DNA from: CAZDRB01 sp964507925
Lineage (GTDB): Bacteria; Patescibacteriota; Microgenomatia; UBA1400; UBA12108
Direction of reading: 5' to 3'
DNA length: 13,473 bases
Assembly (NCBI GenBank): GCA_964507925.1
Contig: CAZDRB010000019.1
Coordinates: 1-13,473, forward strand
Shown: piece after piece, positions 5,085-11,855 of the stretch
Layout: the number at the start of each line of letters is the position of its first letter
Numbering within the stretch: position 1 is the first letter of the stretch
The notes under the pieces: model-generated
Told to the model about the DNA's origin: nothing
Seen by the model: only the letters and a program-made list of their open reading frames with translations
Databases searched by the model: none
Made by a program: the position numbers and the translations under genes

Positions 5085-5621
5085 CTACGGGATCTGACCC
5101 TGAAGGCCTAAATTGCGAAGATCATTGAGATCGATTGGGCTTCCGGCAAAGGTGAGGTGACCTGAGTCATCTCGTGGCCACTCATCCTCAGGTCGATCCC
5201 AGTAGAGCTCGAGTCCGTTGTCGTCTGGATCACGAAGATAGAGTGCTTCGTGTGTTCCATGATCGCTCGTCCCCTCTAGTGGCCAGCTGGCATTTTCGAT
5301 TCTGATGAGTGCGTCCCCTAGTGACTCCCTCGTTGGGTAGCGAATGGCAACGTGATAGAGGCCGGTCGTGCCCAGCTCCGGCGGCTTGCCCCCTTTGGAC
5401 TCCCAGGTGTTGAATGCCAGGTGGTGGTGATATCCGCCAGAGGAGAGAAAGAGCGCGGTATCCATGCGCGCCACGACATCAAAGCCCAAGATATCGACAT
5501 AGAATGCATAGATCTTGTCCAGGTCGGCTGTTTTGAGATGGACGTGGCCGATATCGACCCCATTTATGATGGGATTTTTGCTTCTGGCGACAGGGATAAG
5601 TGGTGAGTGTTTTGTTGTCAT
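5085..5621 (-). CDS. VOC-superfamily (glyoxalase/extradiol dioxygenase-like) protein
   Basis: The 178-aa protein has the paired beta-alpha-beta-beta-beta modules of the vicinal oxygen chelate fold, like the N-terminal part of CatE/catechol 2,3-dioxygenase-type proteins. Module 1 includes DIGHVHLKTADLDKIYAFY and LGFDVV; then GGYHHHLAFNTWES (62-75). Module 2 includes TTGLYHVAIRYPT (85-97), then YLRDPDDNGLELYWDRP ending near 144. Candidate metal ligands are His26, His90 and Glu138, the last in the typical NGLELYWDRP. These proteins act on small-molecule substrates in the cytoplasm; the substrate cannot be told. The gene starts 15 nt after the helicase-nuclease stop on the same strand and may be read from the same transcript. 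No Shine-Dalgarno sequence and no clear -10 are present. Confidence 0.88.
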   Translation of the reverse strand: MTTKHSPLIPVARSKNPIINGVDIGHVHLKTADLDKIYAFYVDILGFDVVARMDTALFLSSGGYHHHLAFNTWESKGGKPPELGTTGLYHVAIRYPTRESLGDALIRIENASWPLEGTSDHGTHEALYLRDPDDNGLELYWDRPEDEWPRDDSGHLTFAGSPIDLNDLRNLGLQGQIP

Positions 5622-5636
5622 AATTTTTAGTTAAGA

Positions 5637-8600
5637 CTATCGTGTCTGAATTCCTTGAGGATAACAGTGATCTTTGAAGTAGCAGTCCTCGCAGGTTTTG
5701 AGATTCTTGGTGCGGGGGAAGTTGAGGGCGCGGATAGAGTCCATGGTCTGTCGAATAGTTTGTTTGAGCTCTTCGACTTGGTCGTCCTGGATCAGGAATG
5801 ACTTTTTGCCGTCCTTGCCTTTGAGCGTGGGCTCCTGGACAAAGTCCAGAACTCCCTCGCCGAACTTGTAGTTCAAGTCGCGAGAGGAATTGATGAGGAG
5901 TTTGTAGAACTCGAGCTGGCGCATGAGATCTCCGTCACTATCCTGAGTTGTACCCTCGATCTGGCCGATTGTTTTGGGTTTGCCGGTTTTGTAGTCGGTG
6001 ACACGGACGAGTCTCTCCTCTTGGTTTGACCACTCGATCCGGTCGATCTTGCCAGTGAGCGTGATATCACCGAGATGGACCTTGAGATTCTTTTCGCTTG
6101 CGAGCGCTTTTTTGAAGCTAGTTTGATTAAGGTCGTAGTAGTTGCCGAGCTCGTCCTCTCCTTTTTTGAGATAGGTGACGAGATCATCCTGACTAATGAC
6201 CTCGTTTTCGAGTGCAGTCCTAAACTCGGAGAGAAGATAATCTTTTCCTGGCAAGACACCCGTGTCGCTAAACTGTGCATAGAATTTTTCGAAGGCTTTG
6301 TGGACCGCCGTGCCATAGGCGAGGTGCGCCTTTTTGGCGTGCGGGACTCGCAGGAGCTGGTCGAGCTTGAATTTGTAGGCGCATTTGAGATAGGCGTTGA
6401 GGGAGGTTGGCGAGAGCTTGAACCTAGCAACAAGATCTTCGAGTAGCTCGCGCTCCCCCTTTTCATGAGTGGGGGTAGTGGAGGCGGTTGTTAACAGGCG
6501 CTCGATGTGGAGGTGGGCCTCGGTCTCGATCTTTTGAACATCAAGGTCAAGGAGCGCGCCATCACCTAGTTCGCCGACAAACATCGAGACTGAAGCATTT
6601 TTTGTCCGGCCGTAGCTGGAGTAGGCTCCAGCGCGGGTAATCGTGAGATCCTTTTTGGCGCGGGTTAGAGCAACGTAGAAGAGGCGGCGATCATCCTCGT
6701 TCTTTTCTTTGTCTGAGAGTTTGACGTTTTTCAGGACTGATTCCGGGAGCTTGATCAGTTCGCGGTGTTTTTTGTTCCCCCAGTTGCCGTCGACACCCCG
6801 GTAGATATAGACGTGCTCCCACTCCAATCCCTTGGATTTGTGGGCGGTTGTGAGGGTGACGGCGTTACGGCTTCTGCCATAATCCGACTCTTCGAGGCGA
6901 ATCTTGTTTTCTTCCATTAGGTCGAGGTTGTGAATAAAGCCAGTTAGATCTAATTCGTGGTCGCTCCTATTCATTCTTTTGACTTCGTCAAACAAGGTGT
7001 TGAGGCGAGCGAGGCGATGATTACTATCTGTTTGGGTCAAGATCCAGTTGAGGTAGCCCGATTTGTTGAGAACCTCGGAAAAAAACTCGGTGAATGTATG
7101 TCCAGCCTCAAATCCTTGCCACTTAGCGAGATTACCTAGTGCCTCCTCGAGCGCGGGACGAGTATCGAGCTTGAGGCTGTCCAGAAGATCGGATCGAGAC
7201 AGAACATCAAAGAGTGTGAGGCGTGACTCTCCAGCGAGGCGGGAGAGCTTGAGGACGTCGAGCGGTGCGACTTTGAAGATATCATAATGAAGGATCGTAA
7301 AGAGATCATGATCATCCTCTTTGGTGCGCATTTCGTAGATAGTGCGAAGGATCTTAAGAAAGTTTTTGATGGTTTGATCTTCGAGGATATTGGCTCCGCC
7401 CTGAACTGAGTAGTCGATGCCATAGCCGACCAAGGCCTCGGAAATAATGGTCGAATCGGAGTTCGTGCGATAGATCACGGCAATGTTCTCGGGGGAGACT
7501 CCGGAGTCAATCTTCTCTTTGATATCGGAGGCGATCGCGATAACCTCGGCCGTGCCGCCGGAGAGGGTAGCTAACTTTATTTTGCCTCCCTTCCCTACCT
7601 GAGACACGAGACGGGAGTCGATCCCGGGCACAACGTCGTTAATTCTCAGATTATTGTGAGTGATCAGAGAATCGGCTGCATCAAGAATAGTTTGAGTGCT
7701 TCGATAATTTTGTTTGAGAGTGATGACTTTGGCCTCTGGATATACTTTGATGAATGAAAGTTGATTTTCGATAGAGGCGCCCTGGAAGCGCATAATGCTT
7801 TGATCGGGATCGCCCGTTACAAAGACGTTCGCTTTTTCTTGCCAGTACTTGGCAATTTCGAGGAAGAGCTCATTTTGGGCGGAGTTTGTATCTTGGTACT
7901 CATCGACCAAGATATAGAGATATTTTTCCTGGATGCTCGCGAGGAGGTCGGGAGTGTTTTTGAGAGCGGTCACGACCGAGGAGATCATGTCCTCAAAGTC
8001 GAACGACCTGGTCTCATCGAGCTCCTTTTGGTAAAGGCGATAAAGAATAAGAAGCTCCTCGTTTTTGGCGAGATTTTTGAGTCGATTTGCGAGCTCGGTT
8101 TTTTTGAGTTCATCTTTGCCGTCGCCCGCAAGATAGTCTGACTCCTCGCGGAGCAAGTCCTCGAGCTCGTCTGGATCTACTGCCTCGCGCTTGAGATCCC
8201 CGATTGCGCCAAGAGTTGCCTGAGCATAGTAGTAGGGACTGCCAATAGGCCTCAAGTGTTTGAGAGGAGCACTTTTAATCAATTTGTGGATGATCTTGAG
8301 CTTTTCTAGTTCCGACAAGGGCTCGGACGAGGGATCGATTGTAAAGACGTCGGGATTGTCTTTGATAATCTCGGTGCAGAAAGCGTGGAAGGTCGAGATC
8401 TCGGCATAATACGCCTCTCCTCCGATAAAGGACTCGAGACGGTCGCGCATCGCCGAGGCGCCTGACTCGGTAAAGGTGAGGGCGAGGATGCTTGAGGCGG
8501 GGGTGTCGGTTTTCGTCAAGATATTTGCGATACGAAGAGCTAAGGTCTGGGTCTTGCCGGTGCCAGGACCTGCAACGAGCATGACCGGCCCGTCGATGGT

Positions 8601-8672
8601 GTCGACGGCCAAGCGCTGTTCTTTGTTGAGCTGTTTGTAGGCCTGTTCGAATGATTTGGTTGTTTTGATCAT
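5637..8672 (-). CDS. UvrD-like helicase fused to a RecB/Cas4/AddB-type Fe-S nuclease
   Basis: The 1011-aa protein joins a superfamily 1A helicase (about 1-710) to a PD-(D/E)xK nuclease (about 750-1011). Helicase motifs: Q motif LNKEQRLAV (15-23), Walker A GPGTGKT (35-41), motif II VDEYQD (256-261), motif III TGDPDQSIMRFQGA (286-299), motif IV QNYRSTQTI, motif V LTTAHKSKGLEWEHVY (607-622) and motif VI DDRRLFYVALTRAKK (660-674). Nuclease motifs: His791 in GTAVHKAF, Asp877 in GKIDRIE, Asp893-x-Lys895 in TDYKTGK and Q919-x3-Y923. One cysteine before them (Cys764) and CX2CX5C at the end (994, 997, 1003) match the 4Fe-4S arrangement of AddB and Cas4. It probably unwinds and trims double-strand DNA ends in recombination repair, in one chain rather than AddA plus AddB. 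It starts 2 nt after rmuC. Accessory or defence roles cannot be excluded. Confidence 0.93.
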   Translation of the reverse strand: MIKTTKSFEQAYKQLNKEQRLAVDTIDGPVMLVAGPGTGKTQTLALRIANILTKTDTPASSILALTFTESGASAMRDRLESFIGGEAYYAEISTFHAFCTEIIKDNPDVFTIDPSSEPLSELEKLKIIHKLIKSAPLKHLRPIGSPYYYAQATLGAIGDLKREAVDPDELEDLLREESDYLAGDGKDELKKTELANRLKNLAKNEELLILYRLYQKELDETRSFDFEDMISSVVTALKNTPDLLASIQEKYLYILVDEYQDTNSAQNELFLEIAKYWQEKANVFVTGDPDQSIMRFQGASIENQLSFIKVYPEAKVITLKQNYRSTQTILDAADSLITHNNLRINDVVPGIDSRLVSQVGKGGKIKLATLSGGTAEVIAIASDIKEKIDSGVSPENIAVIYRTNSDSTIISEALVGYGIDYSVQGGANILEDQTIKNFLKILRTIYEMRTKEDDHDLFTILHYDIFKVAPLDVLKLSRLAGESRLTLFDVLSRSDLLDSLKLDTRPALEEALGNLAKWQGFEAGHTFTEFFSEVLNKSGYLNWILTQTDSNHRLARLNTLFDEVKRMNRSDHELDLTGFIHNLDLMEENKIRLEESDYGRSRNAVTLTTAHKSKGLEWEHVYIYRGVDGNWGNKKHRELIKLPESVLKNVKLSDKEKNEDDRRLFYVALTRAKKDLTITRAGAYSSYGRTKNASVSMFVGELGDGALLDLDVQKIETEAHLHIERLLTTASTTPTHEKGERELLEDLVARFKLSPTSLNAYLKCAYKFKLDQLLRVPHAKKAHLAYGTAVHKAFEKFYAQFSDTGVLPGKDYLLSEFRTALENEVISQDDLVTYLKKGEDELGNYYDLNQTSFKKALASEKNLKVHLGDITLTGKIDRIEWSNQEERLVRVTDYKTGKPKTIGQIEGTTQDSDGDLMRQLEFYKLLINSSRDLNYKFGEGVLDFVQEPTLKGKDGKKSFLIQDDQVEELKQTIRQTMDSIRALNFPRTKNLKTCEDCYFKDHCYPQGIQTR

Positions 8673-8674
8673 GA

Positions 8675-9628
8675 TTATTTTTCGAGTAATGGTTTTTCGT
8701 CGCCAGCATCAAGTTCGCGAGTGGAGCTCAGCTTTTGGCTGACAGTATTAAACTGCGACTGGACGTCGGAGAATTTGTTGTAAGCGTTGGTTAGGTGCGA
8801 ACCAAGAGTCGTGAGACCTGTAGTCGTCTTGTCAAAATCCTTTTGGACGGCGCGCATGAGTTTGAAGACCTCTTTGGCTTTGGCCTCGATTTTTTTGCCT
8901 TCGAAGGATAAGAGAATTGTTTGGAGGGCGGCGTAGAGAGTGTTTGGGGAGACGGGATAGACGCGCTCCGCGCGGGCGAAGCTCATAAGCGAGTCATCGA
9001 GCGCCACCTCGTAAAAGACTGATTCGGAAGGGATGTACATGAGAGCAAAGTCGAGAGTATTCTCCTCGGGAAGAATATATTTTTTGCTGATTGCGCTGAC
9101 GTGGGTGCGGATGTCGCGAGCAAAGGCGCGTCGGTGACTAGCTTGTTCCTCTTTGGCAGTCGTGCCCGCGAGCTTTTGGAAGTTTTCCATCGGGAACTTG
9201 GAGTCTATAGGCAATAGTCCCGCATCTGTTTTGATGACAGCGTCGACGATTGCCCCGGACTTGAACGAGTACTGGAGCGAGTAGGCGCTAACCGGGAACA
9301 TCTGAGAGATCAGGTCTTTGAGTACCATCTCGCCGATGTTGCCGCGGAGCTTGGGGGACTGGAGATAATCCTGGAGCGATTTCATGCTCCGGCTGACCTC
9401 GGCGAAGGCCCCGGCCTCGCGTTTGAGATCGCCAATGACCTCGGTCGCACGCATGAGTCGGTCGCTAATGTCCTTAGTATTGCCGGTCAAGCTCGCGTTG
9501 ATCGTGTCTTTGGTGCTTGTGACCTCGCCTCGGAGCGCGCGCAGGTCGTCGCGAAAAACCTTGAGGATAAAGAGCATAAAGCCGAGAAACAAAAAAGCAA
9601 AAAAGAGCATCGCGATAGTTATGTCCAT
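8675..9628 (-). CDS. rmuC: RmuC-family DNA recombination protein
   Basis: RmuC proteins limit recombination at inverted repeats and are thought to be nucleases. The 317-aa product has an N-terminal membrane helix (about 5-24), a helical, coiled-coil-like stretch (26-90), then the conserved core: SPKLRGNIGE (91-100), VDAVIK (128-133), LPIDSKFPMENF (139-150) and LDFALMYIPSESVFYEV near 192-208. Asp129 with Asp142-x-Lys144 is consistent with a PD-(D/E)xK-like site. It is somewhat shorter than the 400-470 aa of enterobacterial RmuC. The -10 TATAAT lies 6 nt before the ATG with no Shine-Dalgarno sequence, and the gene is followed after 2 nt by the helicase-nuclease, implying joint expression and linked work on DNA ends. 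Confidence 0.92.
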   Translation of the reverse strand: MDITIAMLFFAFLFLGFMLFILKVFRDDLRALRGEVTSTKDTINASLTGNTKDISDRLMRATEVIGDLKREAGAFAEVSRSMKSLQDYLQSPKLRGNIGEMVLKDLISQMFPVSAYSLQYSFKSGAIVDAVIKTDAGLLPIDSKFPMENFQKLAGTTAKEEQASHRRAFARDIRTHVSAISKKYILPEENTLDFALMYIPSESVFYEVALDDSLMSFARAERVYPVSPNTLYAALQTILLSFEGKKIEAKAKEVFKLMRAVQKDFDKTTTGLTTLGSHLTNAYNKFSDVQSQFNTVSQKLSSTRELDAGDEKPLLEK

Positions 9629-9634
9629 AACTAG

Positions 9635-9642
9635 ATTATAAT
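9635..9642. promoter_or_regulatory. Symmetric bidirectional -10 element between rmuC and the membrane-protein gene
   Basis: ATTATAAT is a perfect palindrome. It contains TATAAT on the + strand (9637-9642) and TATAAT on the - strand (9640-9635). Exactly 6 nt separate it from each ATG (9628 on -, 9649 on +), so the entire 20-bp spacer is 6+8+6. The - direction has a possible -35 TTGGTA (9664-9659, 18-nt spacer) inside the opposing gene. The + direction has no good -35. Confidence 0.75.
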
Positions 9643-9648
9643 CGTTCT

Positions 9649-10014
9649 ATGCGATATATACCAAAGATCCTGAGCTTGATTATATTGTGGGGGGTGCTCG
9701 TGTCCATGGTGATGTATCTTGACCCGGAAATTGTAAAAGATGTGCTTGTTCCGGGGCTTTACCTGCCCTTTTTTGGGATATTGTCGTTTGCGATTTGGTA
9801 CACGCTGTGGATATTTTTGGGATCACTGTTTAAAAGTCTCCTTCTTGCTACTACCGTGATTTTGGGCGTGGTGCTGAGCGCGGCAGGACTGATGCACCCG
9901 GGACTGGCGGTCGTTTTAGTCTTGACTTTAGTCATTGAAAGTTGGTATATCTATCATAGCTATGAAAAAATCAACTCAGCGCATGAACGCAAAGATAGAG
10001 GAACAGGTCTATAA
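9649..10014 (+). CDS. Small integral membrane protein of unknown function (121 aa)
   Basis: I do not recognise a family. Hydrophobic segments at about residues 6-24, 33-55, 60-81 and 84-103 suggest three or four membrane passes. The short N-terminus is basic (MRYIPK) and the tail is polar and charged (YEKINSAHERKDRG), probably cytoplasmic by the positive-inside rule. A perfect TATAAT lies 6 nt before the ATG. Its last 53 nt overlap the start of the TrpR/YerC-like regulator gene in another frame, so the two are probably expressed together. Confidence 0.7.
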   Translation: MRYIPKILSLIILWGVLVSMVMYLDPEIVKDVLVPGLYLPFFGILSFAIWYTLWIFLGSLFKSLLLATTVILGVVLSAAGLMHPGLAVVLVLTLVIESWYIYHSYEKINSAHERKDRGTGL

Positions 10015-10324
10015 GATCCTTTATCAGGTGATTGCGGATGCAAAATCTGAGCAAGAAGTCGAGGAGACACTCAAAGCAATCATGTCGGAGGGAGAGATCT
10101 CGGCTGTCGCCAAGAGACTGGCGATCGCGGTGTTTCTCGACAAAAGACATTCGTATGAGCATATTAAAGATGTTTTGAGAGTCTCGACCGCGACGATTGC
10201 CTCGGTCTCGGAGAACATGAATAGTCGCGGACTACAGAAGGCGATTCAAAAGGTCAAGGCGGAGGAATGGGCGGATGTGTGGAGCATCAGGCTCTCGAGA
10301 GCACTGGAAAAGCTAATGAAATAG
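9962..10324 (+). CDS. TrpR/YerC-like DNA-binding regulator
   Basis: The 120-aa product resembles the YerC/YecD branch of the Trp-repressor-like helix-turn-helix family: an N-terminal helix (IEEQVYKILYQVIADAKS), a region EGEISAVAKRLAIAVFLDK (43-61), then the turn and recognition helix YEHIKDVLRVSTATIASVSE (65-84). The family consensus STATISRV is close to STATIASV here. Repressors of this type bind operators as dimers. No TrpR-type tryptophan ligand can be assigned, so the effector and targets are unknown. The ATG at 9962 is preferred because the homologous part begins soon after it; an in-frame ATG at 9935 adds nine residues that are shadow of the overlapping membrane gene, and ATG 9983 is also possible. 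There is no clear promoter or Shine-Dalgarno sequence, so translation is likely coupled to the overlapping upstream gene. Confidence 0.75.
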   Translation: MKKSTQRMNAKIEEQVYKILYQVIADAKSEQEVEETLKAIMSEGEISAVAKRLAIAVFLDKRHSYEHIKDVLRVSTATIASVSENMNSRGLQKAIQKVKAEEWADVWSIRLSRALEKLMK

Positions 10325-10362
10325 TATAGGAAATAGCTAATAGTAATCTAGTAATATAGGAA
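10325..10362 (+). repeat. Two 8-bp direct repeats in the gap before metG
   Basis: TATAGGAA occurs at 10325-10332 and 10355-10362, 30 bp apart, in an AT-rich 70-nt gap between the regulator gene and metG. They could be operator half-sites or chance. No terminator hairpin was seen here. Confidence 0.3.
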
Positions 10363-10379
10363 GCGCATTCACATTTACT

Positions 10380-10388
10380 TGATATAAT
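10380..10388 (+). promoter_or_regulatory. Extended -10 promoter of metG
   Basis: TGA directly followed by TATAAT (10383-10388), a perfect -10 of the extended TGn type, then 6 nt to the ATG at 10395. No clear -35 is visible, which extended -10 promoters can tolerate. The start is predicted to be leaderless. Confidence 0.7.
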
Positions 10389-10394
10389 GATTGC

Positions 10395-11846
10395 ATGAGT
10401 AAGCTTTATATCACGACGACGCTACCCTACGTGAACGCAAAAGCGCACGTTGGCTTTGCGCTTGAGATCATCCAGGCTGATGCTATCGCTAGATTTCAGA
10501 GATATCAGGGTGCGGAAGTATTTTTTAATACCGGCACCGACGAGCACGGCAAGAAAATCTACGACAAAGCAGTTGAAGAAGGCATAGATCCTCAAAAATA
10601 TGTGGACGAGTACGCGGCCAAGTTTGAGGATCTAAAACAATCGCTTAACCTAAGCTACAACCACTTTATCCGGACAACTAATGAGAGTCACAAGGCAGCG
10701 GCACAGGAAATGTGGAGACGATGTGCGGATAATGGCTATATCGAAAAGGGAATGTACCGCGCCAAGTACTGTGTGGGTTGTGAGCTAGAAAAATCGGATT
10801 CTGAACTAGTGGAGGGCAAATGCCCGCTTCATCCATCTAAGGCGATCGAGATTATTGAAGAAGAGAATTATTTCTTTAGGTTTTCGGATTCGCGGATCAA
10901 GGAGGCGTTAACTCGCCACCTAGATAAATACCCTGATTTTGTGGTACCTGCCAACCGCCAAAAAGAAATCCGCAATTTTATAGAGTCTGGCCTCCAAGAT
11001 TTTAGTATCTCCCGGCTAAAGGCAAAAATGCCTTGGGGGGTTGAGGTGCCTGGGGACGAAAAGCATGTAATGTATGTCTGGTTTGACGCTTTGACTAATT
11101 ATATTAGTGCTCTTGGGTGGCCCTTCGACTCTGCTCAGGGTAAACCCTCTAAGTTCGAAGAATATTGGGGAACTGTTGACCGGCCGATCGCGGTGCAGAT
11201 CGCAGGCAAAGATAATCTTAGGCAACAGGCCTCGATGTGGCAGGCGATGCTATTTGCAGCTGGACTACCTTTGACCAGGCAGATTATTATCCACGGCTTT
11301 ATTACCTCGGACGGACAGAAGATGAGCAAGTCCACAGGAAACGTGATCGATCCCGTCGAATATAGCAAAAAGTACGGAGTTGATGCCCTCCGGTATTATC
11401 TACTCGCGAAGATCAACCCGTTTGAGGACTCCGACTTTACCCGCGAGAAGTTTGAGGAAGTTTATAACTCGGACTTAGCGAATGGGCTCGGGAATCTCGT
11501 GGCGAGGGTCAGTGCAATGGCGAGTAAAGAGAGTATAGAGTATGCAGTATTGAGTATAGAGATAAGCACAGAGATGGGAAAAGCAATGCAAGAGTACCGA
11601 TTTGACGAGGCGATGGGGAGCATATGGGAGCGGATCAAAAAGGCCGACCAATTTGTGTCGGAGAAGCGAGTATGGGAGTTGAAAGACAAGGAGAAGGAGG
11701 AGGCGCTCGTACACCTAGTGAGCGAGATCCGACAGATCGCGCTAGAGCTCTCGCCTTTTATGCCGGAGACGGCCGAGAAAATAGCAAAGCAGTTTGGGGG
11801 CGAAAAGATAGTTAAAGGCGAGTCGCTGTTCCCCCGATTAAGTTAA
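10395..11846 (+). CDS. metG: Methionyl-tRNA synthetase
   Basis: MetRS charges tRNA-Met in the cytoplasm. The 483-aa class I synthetase shows TTTLPYVNAKAHVGFALEII (residues 7-26; the HIGH box reads HVGF, 18-21), NTGTDEHGKKI (45-55), a zinc knuckle Cys126-x2-Cys129, Cys143-x2-His146, YVWFDALTNYISALGW (227-242), GKDNLRQQASMWQAML and the KMSKS loop at 309-313. The C-terminal helical part (WELKD, then LSPFMPETAEKI) is the anticodon-binding domain. There is no C-terminal tRNA-binding (CsaA-like) extension, so it is the short form. Two stretches look inserted: about 243-252 and 379-391, both repeat-like at DNA level. It starts from its own extended -10 promoter; tatD begins 9 nt after its stop. Confidence 0.97.
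   Translation: MSKLYITTTLPYVNAKAHVGFALEIIQADAIARFQRYQGAEVFFNTGTDEHGKKIYDKAVEEGIDPQKYVDEYAAKFEDLKQSLNLSYNHFIRTTNESHKAAAQEMWRRCADNGYIEKGMYRAKYCVGCELEKSDSELVEGKCPLHPSKAIEIIEEENYFFRFSDSRIKEALTRHLDKYPDFVVPANRQKEIRNFIESGLQDFSISRLKAKMPWGVEVPGDEKHVMYVWFDALTNYISALGWPFDSAQGKPSKFEEYWGTVDRPIAVQIAGKDNLRQQASMWQAMLFAAGLPLTRQIIIHGFITSDGQKMSKSTGNVIDPVEYSKKYGVDALRYYLLAKINPFEDSDFTREKFEEVYNSDLANGLGNLVARVSAMASKESIEYAVLSIEISTEMGKAMQEYRFDEAMGSIWERIKKADQFVSEKRVWELKDKEKEEALVHLVSEIRQIALELSPFMPETAEKIAKQFGGEKIVKGESLFPRLS
11121..11148 (+). repeat. Palindromic repeat-like insertion inside metG
   Basis: CCCTTCGACTCTGCTCAGGG (11121-11140) followed by TAAACCCT. AGGGT (11137-11141) and ACCCT (11144-11148) form a short hairpin, and CCCT and AGGG also bound the 20-mer. 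It resembles a CCTTCGAC...GCTCAGG-type dispersed repeat that I recall from many bacterial genomes, whose other strand encodes LSRVEG; this match is from memory. In frame it adds PFDSAQGKP between the conserved GW and the FEEYW. Confidence 0.55.
11531..11561 (+). repeat. Tandem-like repeat segment inside metG
   Basis: GAGTATAGAG occurs at 11531-11540 and 11552-11561, separated by TATGCAGTATT, and encodes SIEYAVLSIEIS in a variable linker before the anticodon-binding helices. Similar GAGTATAGAG runs occur, as far as I recall, as dispersed repeats in Patescibacteria genomes. Confidence 0.45.
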
Positions 11847-11849
11847 GAT
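11844..11849 (+). promoter_or_regulatory. Possible -10 box of tatD
   Basis: TAAGAT (4/6) overlaps the metG stop codon and ends 6 nt before the ATG at 11856, the same spacing as other genes here. The gene could also be read through from metG. Confidence 0.4.
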
Positions 11850-11855
11850 TAATCC

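Noticed and set aside
6075..6446. 123-codon + strand frame antisense to the nuclease domain
   Set aside because: It is a shadow of a well-supported gene with GC-skewed codons; no start signals.
7761..8141. 126-codon + strand frame inside the helicase-nuclease gene
   Set aside because: It lies wholly antisense to conserved helicase motifs (motif II region), has no promoter or ribosome site, and resembles no protein.
10325..10394. T-box or other riboswitch before metG
   Set aside because: The 70-nt gap is too short, has no T-box-like sequence or hairpins, and the -10 is only 6 nt from the ATG, leaving no leader RNA.
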